From: Brevibacterium limosum
GTDB taxonomy: Bacteria; Actinomycetota; Actinomycetes; Actinomycetales; Brevibacteriaceae
DNA: 64,000 bases
Direction of reading: 5' to 3'
NCBI RefSeq assembly: GCF_011617705.1
Contig: NZ_CP050154.1
Location: forward strand, 3,348,001 to 3,412,000
Part shown: positions 24,888 through 34,426 of the stretch, in pieces
How the letters are laid out: every line of letters begins with the position of its first letter
Numbering within the stretch: position 1 is the stretch's first letter
Program-made: the position numbers and the translations under genes
Notes under the pieces: generated by a model
What the model was told of the DNA's origin: nothing
Seen by the model: the letters and a program-made list of their open reading frames with translations, nothing else
Databases searched by the model: none

Positions 24888-25786
24888 TCCGCTTCCAGTT
24901 CGTTGACGACCACCGGAACACCCATGAGGTGAAGCGGATGTGTGCCGTGCTGGGTCTCCAGCGCTCGAGCTTTTACAAGTGGTGTGCCTCCCGGTCGGCA
25001 CGGGCGGCCAGGCAGGCTGCTGATGATGCTCTGTGCGAGCGGATTGAGCACCATTTCGAGTTCTGGGACCACACGTACGGGTATCGACGGATCACGGCCG
25101 AGCTGGCCGATGACCCAGAAGTGGACGGGCCGGTCAACCGTAAGCGGGTTGCTCGCCTGATGCGGAACAACGGCATGGTCGGTATCCACTTGCGTAAGCC
25201 GAAGACCACGACGATGGCGGACCCGGAGGCTCAGGTGTTTGCCGACCTGGTGGGCCGGGACTTCTCGGCCGCTGAGTTGGGCACGACCTACGTCGGCGAC
25301 ATCACCTACTTACCCTATGGTAATGAAGGGAAGTTCTTGTATTTGGCCACCGTCATCGATTTGTATTCGCGGCGGATTGTGGGCTGGTCGATCGCCGATC
25401 ATATGCGGTCCAGTCTTGTCGAGGACGCGTTGCAGAATGCGTTAAACAATCGAGAAACGCTGGAAGGTGCGATTTTCCATAGCGACCATGGTCGGCAATA
25501 TACGTCCTCGTCGTTTCAGGCGATGTGTCGTCGGTTCGGGGTGGTTCAGTCGATGGGCAGGGTGGGGTCGAGTGCTGATAATGCGTTGGCGGAGTCGGTC
25601 AACGCTGCGTTGAAGCGTGAGACGTTGCAGGGAGAGAAGCGGTGGGCCTCGGAGCTCGAGTGTCGGCGGGAGGTGTTTCGGTGGTTAGTTCGATACAACA
25701 CGGGGCGTCGGCACTCGGCTTTGGGTTATCGAGCACCTGTTGACTTCGAGGTTGGTTATGCGTCTATGGTGGATTTTGTTGCCTGA
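24884..25786 (+). CDS. IS3 family transposase OrfB (DDE integrase)
   Basis: A 300-residue catalytic subunit. An N-terminal HTH_21-like segment (YGYRRITAELADDPEVDGPV) precedes the rve integrase core. The DDE residues are visible in YVGDITYLPY (Asp), FHSDHGRQYTSSSF (Asp) and SADNALAESVNAALKRETLQ (Glu), with the terminal NTGRRHSALGYRAP typical of the family. The frame is complete, with no stops. The start GTG overlaps the orfA stop by 4 nt. Confidence 0.94.
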   Translation: MIRFQFVDDHRNTHEVKRMCAVLGLQRSSFYKWCASRSARAARQAADDALCERIEHHFEFWDHTYGYRRITAELADDPEVDGPVNRKRVARLMRNNGMVGIHLRKPKTTTMADPEAQVFADLVGRDFSAAELGTTYVGDITYLPYGNEGKFLYLATVIDLYSRRIVGWSIADHMRSSLVEDALQNALNNRETLEGAIFHSDHGRQYTSSSFQAMCRRFGVVQSMGRVGSSADNALAESVNAALKRETLQGEKRWASELECRREVFRWLVRYNTGRRHSALGYRAPVDFEVGYASMVDFVA

Positions 25787-25812
25787 TAGTACACATTGAT
25801 GTGTCCACTTCA

Positions 25813-26048
25813 AGGGGTTCACGCCCGATTGCGCCTGGTCGTCTTTGTGGATTGGCCGGGAGCTTTTACGGGTGCAGGCAGGTGGTAAGCCGCCTGATTT
25901 GGGATCAGATCCTCGAGCGCTCGAACCTCTCCATCCGTACCGAGCACGTCAACAGATGTTGTGTTCACATCAACCAAACAAAATAGTCTGGGTTGACGTG
26001 CTCACCCTTGTCCTGTGACGCGGCCTTTGATTGGCACGAACGCGAATG
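25813..26048. other. intergenic stretch after the IS3 element
   Basis: No gene is recognised. It includes an AT-richer part (25961-25990). It ends at the terminator of the minus-strand cassette. Confidence 0.5.
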
Positions 26049-26084
26049 CCCCGGCCCGTGTCTGTGGTGGTTCACGGGCCGGGG
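26049..26084 (-). terminator. terminator of the two-gene AT-richer cassette
   Basis: CCCCGGCCCGTG (26049-26060) pairs perfectly with CACGGGCCGGGG (26073-26084) around a 12-nt loop, 9 bp beyond the minus-strand stop at 26094. Confidence 0.82.
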
Positions 26085-26093
26085 ACTGACCTC

Positions 26094-26345
26094 TTAGCCA
26101 GCTGCACTCGGCTCGATCAGGGTGACCGAATCGTATTGCCCTTCTAGGATCAGCCTCATAGTTTTGAGAGCTTCACCTAGGGCATGGTCTGGATCGTTGC
26201 CACCCGCCCTGTATACCGGTAGAGTCTCGTTCTTATCGTCGCTGGCTAGCGAAAACGCGCAAATATAAAAATACTCGTCCATTTTCTGAGGCTCATACAC
26301 TTTGACATTCACGATATTAGAATCGCAGTTGTATTTGGCTATCAC
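26094..26345 (-). CDS. hypothetical 83-residue protein
   Basis: A small, soluble, acidic protein without signal peptide (MIAKYNCDSNIVNVKVYEPQ ... LILEGQYDSVTLIEPSAAG). Codon use is clearly more AT-rich than the rest of the window, as for its upstream neighbour 23 bp away on the same strand. I do not recognise a family. A cytoplasmic partner of the secreted upstream product (immunity or chaperone) is one possibility, from context only. Confidence 0.6.
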   Translation of the reverse strand: MIAKYNCDSNIVNVKVYEPQKMDEYFYICAFSLASDDKNETLPVYRAGGNDPDHALGEALKTMRLILEGQYDSVTLIEPSAAG

Positions 26346-26368
26346 GCGCGCTTATCTTCTTTCGCTTT

Positions 26369-26782
26369 TTACGACATTGGCGCAGCCTGCCTGAGGCAAT
26401 TCGCATAGTCAACGTTCGCCTGCTCCCAGTATTTCCGTCGAAGGTTGATATCATGCTTATTTTTCGCGGGAAGTGACTCACAGTATCGCATATCTGCGTT
26501 GTGCATTCTCGCGCATTCATCCTCGGTGGGCCGTCCGGAGTATGGCTTAGCGCCTGCTTTGACCGGCCGGACGCAAACTTCGTCTCTCGAAGCGTCATTT
26601 TTCTGAGCCTGGCTCTCTGGCACGTTGGTTATGTCGGGGTTCGTTCGATGCTCAGTAACGCTATGCCCGGCGGGCTCGCTTGGCATAGATGCATGGGTGG
26701 CGCTACCGGCGCCGATAGTGAAGGTGACTGCCATTACAGCGCCGATTCCTACTGTTGCCATATTTTTCAGAATGTTCATCAT
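26369..26782 (-). CDS. hypothetical secreted protein with four cysteines
   Basis: A 137-residue protein with a signal peptide (MMNILKNMATVGIGAVMAVT then FTIGAGSATHA). The mature part has four cysteines in DEVCVRP, DECARMH, MRYCESL and YANCLRQ, probably two disulfides, and is rich in Asn, Lys and Tyr. The ATG at 26782 (with a second at 26779) has AAAGG upstream; the frame is open to 26887, including an ATG at 26815 without ribosome site. Base composition is AT-richer than the surroundings, suggesting recent arrival between the IS elements. No family is recognised. Confidence 0.6.
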   Translation of the reverse strand: MMNILKNMATVGIGAVMAVTFTIGAGSATHASMPSEPAGHSVTEHRTNPDITNVPESQAQKNDASRDEVCVRPVKAGAKPYSGRPTEDECARMHNADMRYCESLPAKNKHDINLRRKYWEQANVDYANCLRQAAPMS

Positions 26783-27112
26783 GTTCGCCTTTGCTGTTGA
26801 GGGTGTGGCGCTCATCACACTATCGCGCAAGTGCTGTTGCTTAAAAGAGGGAGGATAACGCGTAATAATGTTGCAAAACATCAACAATCATCGAATCCGC
26901 GACAGCGCAATGGACGCGCCGCCCGCTGCGAGAAGAAGCTGGCAGGAGTGTTACAAGAACGATGCATAATCTTCACGCGGATGGCACAGGGTCTCGGCAA
27001 ACGCCGTTGAGCCGAGAGGTGGTAAATCGTGGGGGACACAATCCACGGTGTACCAACAGCAAGAAACGTGACCCCCTCAGGGTAAGGGCCCCTACGAAGT
27101 AGCCCACCGCTA
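26783..27112. other. intergenic stretch upstream of the secreted-protein gene
   Basis: No gene is supported. It must hold the promoter of the minus-strand cassette; the AT-rich 26840-26885 part is the likely place. The remainder runs to the left end of the IS5-type element. Confidence 0.5.
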
Positions 27113-28070
27113 GGGCATGTCTCCATTATTGGCGGAGCCTTGTCAGGACCGCGCTGATCACGACTGCCGCCCGGTAGGTGATGGCAAGTTAGTCGTACCG
27201 TCGCTAATCCTCGCCATTGCTTGACGTACGAAAACGAACGCTCCAACAAATTGCGGTTCCGATAGGCACCGGCGTCGAATTCCGGGGCCGTCCACCTTTG
27301 TTGCCGCGTCTTTTCCAAGTCGCGATCTGGTCCCCATTTCCCCGGGGTCACCGCCCGAACGCCACGGGAACGCAGGTATTCGCGTTTGCCTCTGGACCCA
27401 TACGCACGATCAGCCAGAACAGCGTATGGACAGGCGCGAGGGCGACCGTCGCCGGTCCGCGGTACTCGAATGTCAGCCAGGACCTGCGGCAGGATCACCC
27501 CGTCAGGGCGCTGTTCACTAGTGACTACCACTGCCAGCAGCCAGCCTTTACCGTCGACGGCTTGGTGGAATTTGGTCGGCAGCCCACCACGTGAGCGACC
27601 AATACCATGCCCAGCTGGTTCACGCTCCCGAACGGGCAGATACTTGCAATTCGACGTAGCCCCCTGTGTCCTGGCCAGGGCGCGTCGTGTTCGTCGCGTG
27701 CTGGTGGGCACGATTGATGGCGCCGTCGACGGAGACGCTCCAATCGATGCCACCGACCGCGGCGGCTTAAGATAGCACTCTGTCCAGGTGCCGTCGGCGG
27801 CGTAGCGGCGGTGGCGCTTCCATACCGTCTGCCAGGGCCCGAAACTCTGGCATGGAAGGTCGCGCCAGGCAATGCCGGCCCGATAGCGGTAGACGATCCC
27901 TTCGAAGATCCGGCGATTGTTCTGAAATGGTTGGGCCCTCTTGCCGGCATTCGAGGGCAGGAGAGGTTCGATTCGCGCCCACTGCTCGTCGGTAATGACT
28001 CGGTGTCGTTGCCGTGTCGTCACGACTCCACCGTGCAATTGCTGGATTGGTCAATAAAGGAGACACGCCC
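27113..28070 (-). mobile_element. decayed IS5 family (IS427-like) insertion sequence
   Basis: Inverted ends are clear: GGGCATGTCTCC at 27113-27124 and GGAGACACGCCC at 28059-28070, flanked by TA on both sides (27111-27112 and 28071-28072), consistent with a TA target. The length of 958 bp suits the IS427 group. The single transposase gene is broken, so the element can only move if a helper is present. Confidence 0.85.
27126..28038 (-). pseudogene. IS5 family transposase, frameshifted
   Basis: The N-terminal part is intact (RHRVITDEQWARIEPLLPSN, RYRAGIAWRDLP). The first catalytic Asp lies in another frame (GGIDWSVSVDGAINRAHQ, around 27700-27765). The frame then returns for VLADRAYGSRGKREYL (Asp) and NLLERSFSYVKQWRGLAT (Glu). 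A last shift plus an in-frame TAA precede the expected end LAITYRAAVVISAVLTRLRQ near 27126. IS427 elements can use one programmed frameshift, but three changes mean decay. The start is near a GTG at 28023. Confidence 0.85.
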
Positions 28071-28079
28071 TAATACGTG

Positions 28080-28118
28080 AGCCGCGGGGCATCGACAATG
28101 AGTCGGCGCCCCGCGGCT
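28080..28118. terminator. hairpin terminator beyond the IS5 right end
   Basis: AGCCGCGGGGC (28080-28090) pairs perfectly with GCCCCGCGGCT (28108-28118), loop 17 nt. It probably belonged to a gene interrupted or replaced by the IS5 insertion, since no intact gene now ends here. Confidence 0.7.
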
Positions 28119-28226
28119 TCGTCGTCCCCTCCGCCGGCCCGCGTCAGCCTGCGACCTCTCGCCGCCGCCCGTCTTCGCCGACAGCCGAGCCGCCAACGAC
28201 TCCTGTGCGAATATCGCAGTGTGAGA

Positions 28227-28291
28227 CGCTGAATCAGCGCTATTGGCAATCCGTGTTGCAGTTTCCCTCACTTGACGCATATTTCTGCAAC
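28227..28291 (+). promoter_or_regulatory. inverted repeats upstream of the amidohydrolase operon
   Basis: CGCTGAATCAGCG (28227-28239) is a perfect 13-bp palindrome. GTTGCAG (28255-28261) and CTGCAAC (28285-28291) form a second inverted pair about 30 bp centre to centre, with a TTGACG -35-like box between them at 28272-28277. These are candidate operator and promoter elements for the cluster starting at 28411; the regulator is unknown. The rest of 28119-28410 shows no gene. Confidence 0.45.
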
Positions 28292-28410
28292 GGAATCAGT
28301 GGAATCACGGGGGAAGTTCCGCTAAGGTGATTTCACAGTGATCCACAACACACCCAGAGAGCGGGCTCGGCAATCCGCCTCTGCCACGACACTGCAGTCG
28401 GGAGGCAGCA

Positions 28411-30129
28411 TTGGACCTCGATATCCTCGACGTCACGATCTTCGACGGTGAGGCTCTGCGCGCCGAGAATCGTGTGAGCATCCGCGACGGGATCATCACC
28501 GAGATCGGCACCGGACCCGCAGCTGTGCCCGCATCGCGCACGATCAACGCCGACGGCAAGCTGCTCACTCCCGGCTTCGTCGATGCGCATGTGCACACGA
28601 CCTTCGGCGGTCAGGAGGCCCTGGCCTGCGATATCAGCGGAGCGGACAGCCTCGAGGCGGCATTGCAGATGATCCGCGACTATGTCGCCGACACGACCCG
28701 TGATGACGGCGCGACTGACCCCGCGAACGACTGGGTCATCGGTGGCGGCTGGTCGATGGCCCACTTCCCCGGAGGAGACCCGACCGCCGACATCTTCGAC
28801 GAGGCCTGCCCCGATCGGCCGGCGATCCTGCTCAGCGCCGACCACCATTCGGCATGGGTGAACACGCAGGCGATGACCGCAGCCGGACTCGATGAGACCT
28901 CCACGGCACCTGCCGGCGGCGTCATCGTCGCCGATTCCGCGGGCCGCCCCACCGGGTGCCTGCACGAATCGGCAATCGACCTCGTCTCAGCCCACGTTCC
29001 CGCCGCCTCCGATGAGGAGGTCCTGGCCGGTCTGCGCGAAGGTCAGCGCTACCTCAACTCCCTCGGCGTGACCGCGTGGATGGACGCCATCGTCGGCGAC
29101 TACGGCGGCCACCGCGACCCGTACGACACCTACGTCGGGGCGGCGGAATCGGGCGTACTCCGGTCCGAGGTCGTCGGCAGCCTGTGGTGGCCGCGCGGAG
29201 TCGAGGACATCGACGCCGAGGTGGCCCGACTGACCGATCTCGCACGCTCCGACGGACGCTTCCGCGCCACCTCGGTGAAGTTCATGCTCGACGGGATCGT
29301 CGAGTCCCGGACCGCGGCGATGACGACCGAATACACGTGCACCTGCGGCGGCTTCGGAACGAGCTATTTCACTCGCGCCCACCTCGAGGCCTCGTTCGCG
29401 GCCCTCGACGCGGCCGGTTTCGACATCCACTGCCATGCGATCGGCGATGCCGCGGTCAAGGCCGCCCTCGACGCTTTCGAGGCCGTCCGCAGCCAGCGCA
29501 CGGTCGGCACCGGGACGACCGGCGCAGCTGACACCGGCGAACGCCGTCACCATATCGCCCATGTCCAGGTCGTCGATCCCGCCGATGTCCCGCGCCTCGC
29601 CGAACTCGGCGTCACCGCGAACCTGCAGGCACTATGGGCCTGCTATGACGAGCAGATGATCGACCTCAACCTGCCGTTCCTCGGTGCCGAGCGCAGCGGC
29701 TGGCTCTATCCCTTCGGGTCCCTCAACCGCTCCGGCACCCATTTGGCGATGGGTTCGGACTGGCCGGTATCGACGGCGAACCCGTGGGACGCGATCCATG
29801 TCGCGCTCAACCGCTCGCACCCGACCGCCGCGGATGAGTCGCCGCTGCTGCCGGACGAGGCAATCGACCTGACGACGGCGCTGCGTGCCTACACCGCAGG
29901 TTCGGCACACCTGCTGCGCTCGGCCGACAACGGCCGCATCCGCCCCGGTCAGCCGGCCAACCTCGCCTTGGCCAGCGCCAACCCCTTCAAACTGCCGCCG
30001 ACCGATATCGCGGAGATCGCGAACGAACTGACGATCTGTGACGGGCGCATCGTCCACGACGCCCTGCCGCCTCACACACCGGCACCGACCACTCCGTCCG
30101 CCTCGACCACCACCGGCTCAGCCAGCTGA
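28411..30129 (+). CDS. amidohydrolase family protein (YtcJ-like)
   Basis: A 572-residue metal-dependent hydrolase of the amidohydrolase-3/YtcJ type. Metal ligands appear in order: GFVDAHVHTTFGG (H-x-H), DIHCHAIGDAAVKAAL (His), HHIAHVQVVDPADVPRLAEL (His) and LAMGSDWPVSTANPW (Asp), followed by the typical TAGSAHLLRSADNGRIRPGQ. It hydrolyses a C-N bond in an unknown substrate, cytoplasmic. TTG at 28411 is the start, with GGGAGG 7 nt upstream. It is followed after 15 bp by potA, so it may act on what the transporter brings in. The C-terminus is a short Thr/Pro/Ser tail. Confidence 0.88.
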   Translation: MDLDILDVTIFDGEALRAENRVSIRDGIITEIGTGPAAVPASRTINADGKLLTPGFVDAHVHTTFGGQEALACDISGADSLEAALQMIRDYVADTTRDDGATDPANDWVIGGGWSMAHFPGGDPTADIFDEACPDRPAILLSADHHSAWVNTQAMTAAGLDETSTAPAGGVIVADSAGRPTGCLHESAIDLVSAHVPAASDEEVLAGLREGQRYLNSLGVTAWMDAIVGDYGGHRDPYDTYVGAAESGVLRSEVVGSLWWPRGVEDIDAEVARLTDLARSDGRFRATSVKFMLDGIVESRTAAMTTEYTCTCGGFGTSYFTRAHLEASFAALDAAGFDIHCHAIGDAAVKAALDAFEAVRSQRTVGTGTTGAADTGERRHHIAHVQVVDPADVPRLAELGVTANLQALWACYDEQMIDLNLPFLGAERSGWLYPFGSLNRSGTHLAMGSDWPVSTANPWDAIHVALNRSHPTAADESPLLPDEAIDLTTALRAYTAGSAHLLRSADNGRIRPGQPANLALASANPFKLPPTDIAEIANELTICDGRIVHDALPPHTPAPTTPSASTTTGSAS

Positions 30130-30144
30130 AGACGAAAGGCCATC

Positions 30145-31332
30145 ATGACCAGTACAGCTACCTCGGCGCCCTCTGCGGAGACCGGACTCGACCACCTCGA
30201 GATCCAGGGTGTGAAGAAGGTCTTCGGCGACAACACCGCCATCGAACGCCTCGATCTGAACGTCCGCAAGGGCGAATTCCTCTCCCTGCTCGGCCCCTCC
30301 GGCTGCGGAAAGACCACCCTGCTGCGGATGATCGCCGGCTTCGAGACCCCCACCGACGGTGCGATCCTGCTCGCCGGCAAGGACATCGTGTCCCTGCCGC
30401 CGCACCGCCGGCCGGTCAACACGGTGTTCCAGTCCTACCTGCTGTTCCCGCATATGAACATCGCCGACAACATCGCCTACGGACTCAAGCAGGCGAAGGT
30501 CCCGAAACCGGAGATCGCGCAGCGCGTCCGCGAGGCCCTCGCACTTGTGCAGATGGAGGACTTCGCCGGACGCAAACCCGAGCAGCTCTCCGGCGGTCAG
30601 CAGCAGCGCATCGCCCTGGCCCGGGCCCTGGTCAACCGGCCGCAGGTCCTCCTCCTCGACGAACCGATGTCTGCGCTCGACAGGAAGCTGCGGGAGGAGA
30701 TGCAGCTCGAGCTCAAACGCCTCCACACGAAGCTCGACACGACCTTCGTCTTCGTCACCCACGATCAGGATGAGGCGCTGGCGATGAGCGACCGCATCGT
30801 TGTCATGTACGACGGCGTCATCCAGCAGATCGGATCCGGTGAGGACATCTACGCGAACCCCCACAACGGCTTCGTCGCCGGCTTCATCGGCAAGCAGAAC
30901 TTCATCTCCGCCGAGGTGGCGTCCTCCGATTCGACGACCGTGACCCTGCGCACGGCCAACGCTGTGCTCACGGCCCCGACGCTGACACTCAAACCGGCCA
31001 CCGCTGCCGGTGAACCCCGGGATCTCGAGGTCGGTGACCGGGTGCGCGCAGCCATCCGTCCCGAACGGATGCACGTCGCCCCCGCAGGCGAGAGTTCCGG
31101 GGAGACGAACACGGCCCGCGGCTCCGTGATCTCGTATTCGTTCCTCGGCGACGTCATCCAGTACATGATCGTCGTCGGTGACAACGACGAGATCCTCGCC
31201 CGCGTGCCTGCCGCCGGGCGGGAGCCGATCAGCGCCGGCACCGAGGTGGAGCTGAGCTGGGATGCCGACGCTGTCGCCGTGTACGACCGTGAGCCGAGCG
31301 CGATCACGTCCCTCCTCGAAGGCGGTGACTGA
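30145..31332 (+). CDS. potA: polyamine-type ABC transporter, ATP-binding protein
   Basis: A 395-residue ATPase. Walker [20 protein letters not shown]-loop [13 protein letters not shown], signature [17 protein letters not shown], Walker [19 protein letters not shown]-loop VTHDQDEAL, then a C-terminal TOBE-like regulatory region from about residue 245. This is the PotA/PotG pattern for spermidine/putrescine import. It belongs to the operon with the solute-binding lipoprotein and two permeases downstream, 1 bp from the next gene. Confidence 0.92.
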   Translation: MTSTATSAPSAETGLDHLEIQGVKKVFGDNTAIERLDLNVRKGEFLSLLGPSGCGKTTLLRMIAGFETPTDGAILLAGKDIVSLPPHRRPVNTVFQSYLLFPHMNIADNIAYGLKQAKVPKPEIAQRVREALALVQMEDFAGRKPEQLSGGQQQRIALARALVNRPQVLLLDEPMSALDRKLREEMQLELKRLHTKLDTTFVFVTHDQDEALAMSDRIVVMYDGVIQQIGSGEDIYANPHNGFVAGFIGKQNFISAEVASSDSTTVTLRTANAVLTAPTLTLKPATAAGEPRDLEVGDRVRAAIRPERMHVAPAGESSGETNTARGSVISYSFLGDVIQYMIVVGDNDEILARVPAAGREPISAGTEVELSWDADAVAVYDREPSAITSLLEGGD

Positions 31333-31333
31333 A

Positions 31334-32497
31334 ATGGCCCGGCAGAGACCCGATGTGACGTTCCTGGCCCCACGGGCCGCCTCGGCGAGGTTGAGCCGGC
31401 GAGCGCTGTTTGCCGGTTTCGGCGTGGTCGGCCTCGGAGCGCTGAGCGCGTGTGGGAAGACCACGAAGATGGCGGCGTCGCCGCCGACCGACGGAGAGCT
31501 CGAATCGAAGCTCAACCTCTACTCGTGGGGCGACTACGACAACCCCGAACTTCTCGACGCCTTCAAATCCCAGAACGACATCCTCGTCCAGGTCGACGCC
31601 TACGGGTCGAACGAGGAGCTCGTGGCGAAGCTCTCGACCTCACGCGGGACGTCCGGCTACGACGTGGTCGTGCCGACGGGGTCGAACATTCCGCAGATGC
31701 TCGAACATGACCTGCTCCAGGAGCTCGACCTCAGCCTGATCCCGAACTTCGAGCACATGGACCCGAACTTCACGCATCAGTACTTCGACCCGGACAACAC
31801 GTACTCGATCTGCAAGGCGTGGGGCACCACCGGGTTCGTCTACAACACGAAGAAGATCACGCGGGAGATGACCAGCTGGCAGGACTTCCTCGACGCCGCG
31901 CAGAAGGAAGCGGCCGGGACGACCGCGCTGCTCGAGGATCCGTGGGAGGTCTCGGCGATCGTCCTGGGAGCCCTCGGCTTCAGCCTCAACACCGAGGACG
32001 AGGGGGAGCTCGACAAGGCCCGCAACATCATCGTCGATGATCTGGCCCCGAACGTGAAGGCCTATGTCGGCAATGCGGCTACCAGCATGATCCAAGGCAG
32101 CTTCACCCTCCTGCACGCCTACAACGGAGACGCCAGGCAGGGGCTGACCGAGGTCAGGGATCCGGAAAACTGGAAGTTCGTGTTCCCCACCCCCTCGGCG
32201 AATCTGTGGATGGACTGCTGGGCGATCGCCACCGGCGCCCCGCACCCGGATTCCGCACACGCCTTCATCAATCACATGATCTCGCCGGACACCGCGGTCG
32301 ACCAGCTCGACTACATCGGCTACCCGATCGGGACGAAAGGGCTGGCCGAGCAGGCGAAGAAGGCCGACCTCGATGAGCAGGACCTCATCTTTCCTGCACA
32401 GAAGGTCCTCGACCGTCTCGAACCGAGCAAGCAGACCCCGGCCGATCAGATCCGGACGAAGATCCTCACCGACGCCCAGGCCAGGAGCGGAGCATGA
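31334..32497 (+). CDS. potD: polyamine-type ABC transporter, substrate-binding lipoprotein
   Basis: A 387-residue extracytoplasmic binding protein. The N-terminus has a twin-arginine-like segment LSRRALFAGFGVVG ending in the lipobox LSAC, so it is predicted to be a Tat- or Sec-exported lipoprotein. The mature part starts LNLYSWGDYDNPELLDAF, typical of PotD/PotF, with YDVVVPTGSNIPQML and MDCWAIATGAPHPDSAHAFI. The ATG at 31334 is 1 bp after the potA stop; the frame is open further upstream inside potA. The ligand could be putrescine, spermidine or a related amine. Confidence 0.9.
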   Translation: MARQRPDVTFLAPRAASARLSRRALFAGFGVVGLGALSACGKTTKMAASPPTDGELESKLNLYSWGDYDNPELLDAFKSQNDILVQVDAYGSNEELVAKLSTSRGTSGYDVVVPTGSNIPQMLEHDLLQELDLSLIPNFEHMDPNFTHQYFDPDNTYSICKAWGTTGFVYNTKKITREMTSWQDFLDAAQKEAAGTTALLEDPWEVSAIVLGALGFSLNTEDEGELDKARNIIVDDLAPNVKAYVGNAATSMIQGSFTLLHAYNGDARQGLTEVRDPENWKFVFPTPSANLWMDCWAIATGAPHPDSAHAFINHMISPDTAVDQLDYIGYPIGTKGLAEQAKKADLDEQDLIFPAQKVLDRLEPSKQTPADQIRTKILTDAQARSGA

Positions 32498-33432
32498 GCA
32501 CTCAGACCCGACCGCAGCAGCCACGACCGAAGAAGTCGGCGACGAAGTTCTTCGGCCCGGCGGCCATCTCGTTTCCGACATGGGCCTATGCACTCTTCTT
32601 CTTCATCATCCCCCTCGCCCTCATCGTCTTCTACAGCTTCGGATACAAACCCGACCAGTTCACAGCCATCGCCACCGACCGGCTGTCCTTCGACCGATAC
32701 CCGGAAGCGATGAGCGCAAGCTTCGTCTCGACCTTCTTCGCGACCGTGCGCATCTCCCTGCTCGGCACCCTGCTGTGCCTGATCATCGCCCTGCCGTTCG
32801 CGTACTGGCTGGCGATCAAGGTCGCACCCGCCCGCAGGTCACTGGCTCTGGCCCTGGTGATGGTGCCGTTCTGGACGAACTTCCTCGTGCGCACCCTCGG
32901 CTGGCAGATCATGCTCTCCCCCGACGGGTTCCTGTCGAACTGGATGCAGAGCCTCGGGCTGCTCGACGGCCCTCTCGACATCCTCTACACCCGAACGGCA
33001 GTGCAGATCGGCGTCGTCTACAACTATCTGCCGCTGATGATCCTGCCGCTGTTCGTCGCCATCGACGCCTCGGGCAAGAAGCTGCGCGAGGCCAGCTACG
33101 ACCTCGGCGCGGGAAAGATGAAGACCTTCATGCGGGTCACGCTGCCGATGGCGATGCCCGGAGTCGTCTCCGGCTGCCTGCTCGTGTTCATCCCGCTCAA
33201 CGGCGACTACGTCACCGCGACCGTCCTCGGCGGAGCGAGCGGATCGATGGTCGGTCAGCTCATCGCCAACCAGTTCAACACCGCACAGAACTGGGCGGTC
33301 GGAGCGGCCATGGCGATGATCCTCATCATCTCCACCCTGGTCGTCGTCGGTCTCGGGTTCGCTCTGCTCAAGCTCGGGCAGGCGATCACGGCCAAACTCA
33401 ACAGTGTTCCGCTGCACGACGGGAGGGCCTGA
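32494..33432 (+). CDS. potB: polyamine-type ABC transporter, permease (PotB-like)
   Basis: A 312-residue permease with six helices and the EAA loop EASYDLGAGKMKTFMRVTLP near residues 203-222, the docking site for the ATPase. LVMVPFWTNFLVRTLGWQIM is a PotB/PotH hallmark. The start overlaps the potD stop by 4 nt (ATGA), and potC follows after 1 bp. It forms the membrane channel with PotC. Confidence 0.92.
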   Translation: MSTQTRPQQPRPKKSATKFFGPAAISFPTWAYALFFFIIPLALIVFYSFGYKPDQFTAIATDRLSFDRYPEAMSASFVSTFFATVRISLLGTLLCLIIALPFAYWLAIKVAPARRSLALALVMVPFWTNFLVRTLGWQIMLSPDGFLSNWMQSLGLLDGPLDILYTRTAVQIGVVYNYLPLMILPLFVAIDASGKKLREASYDLGAGKMKTFMRVTLPMAMPGVVSGCLLVFIPLNGDYVTATVLGGASGSMVGQLIANQFNTAQNWAVGAAMAMILIISTLVVVGLGFALLKLGQAITAKLNSVPLHDGRA

Positions 33433-33433
33433 G

Positions 33434-34297
33434 ATGCCGAAGAAGAACACATTCGCACGCCGGACACCGACCGATATCGCCCTCCACGCCTGGGGCATCA
33501 TCGTCTTCGTCTACCTGTTCGTGCCGATCGCGGTGATCATCGCCTACTCGTTCAACAACGGCAAGGTGCTCGCGAACTTCCGCGGCTTCGGCATCCACGC
33601 CTACATCAGCGGCATCAACAACGACATCATCGTCTCCTCCATCGTCACGAGCCTGCAGGCCGCCGTGGGCACCGCCATCGTCTCGACGATCTTCGGCACC
33701 CTCGGCGGAGTCGCCCTGGCCCGGGCCCGCAAGGGAGCATGGTGGGCACTCGGACTGACCGCGATCCTCGGACTGACCCTGGTCACACCCGAGATCGTCG
33801 ACGGCATCTCGTTCCTGCCGTGGTTCGTCACCGTCGGCGTCGACTGGGGCATCACCCCGCTCAACAACGGCCTCGTCCGACTCATCATCTCCCACGCGAT
33901 GTTCTCCATGGCGATCGTGACATTCATCGTCAGAGCCCGGCTCGCCGGCATGGACACCCAGCTCGAGGATGCCGCCGCCGACCTCGGCGCGACACCGTGG
34001 AACCGATTCAAGGACATCACCCTGCCGATCGCGGCCCCCGGCATCCTCGCCGGTGCTCTGATGTCGTTCACCGTCAGCCTCGACAACACGATCCTCTCGA
34101 GCTTCGTCCAACAGCCGGGCTACACCCCGTGGCCGGTCTACATCTTCTCCGCCGTCCGCGTGGCCCTGCGACCCGAAGTCGCGGCGATGTCGACGGTGAT
34201 GTTCGTGCTCACCCTCGCCGCACTCGGCTTCGTCGGATTCGTCCTGCGCAAAGCCGGCGGCAACGCCACAGAGATCATCAAGACCATGGCCGCCTGA
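33434..34297 (+). CDS. potC: polyamine-type ABC transporter, permease (PotC-like)
   Basis: A 287-residue permease with six helices, starting at ATG 33434 (1 bp after potB). VPIAVIIAYSFNN leads helix 1; LEDAAADLGATPWNRFKDIT is the EAA loop; SFTVSLDNTILSSFVQQPG is typical of PotC/PotI. The upstream in-frame GTG at 33404 lies inside potB and is rejected. It completes the import complex. Confidence 0.92.
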   Translation: MPKKNTFARRTPTDIALHAWGIIVFVYLFVPIAVIIAYSFNNGKVLANFRGFGIHAYISGINNDIIVSSIVTSLQAAVGTAIVSTIFGTLGGVALARARKGAWWALGLTAILGLTLVTPEIVDGISFLPWFVTVGVDWGITPLNNGLVRLIISHAMFSMAIVTFIVRARLAGMDTQLEDAAADLGATPWNRFKDITLPIAAPGILAGALMSFTVSLDNTILSSFVQQPGYTPWPVYIFSAVRVALRPEVAAMSTVMFVLTLAALGFVGFVLRKAGGNATEIIKTMAA

Positions 34298-34426
34298 GGC
34301 ATCCCCTCACCGAGGCGGCCCACCGTTGCGCCGGCCCCTCGCCGAGGCGGTGTTCCGTTCCGCCCGACCCGCACCTGCTGACCGGCAGAGTACACACCGA
34401 CCACACCGTGAAGAAAGTGAAGTGAC

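Larger units (their letters stand above)
24488..25812 (+). mobile_element. IS3 family insertion sequence
   Basis: An element of about 1.3 kb with overlapping orfA and orfB. The ends contain the inverted core GTGGACAC (24494-24501) and GTGTCCAC (25801-25808), each preceded outward by TGA-like bases. Both transposase frames are intact, so it may be active. Exact outer ends and any target duplication are uncertain by a few bases. Confidence 0.82.
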
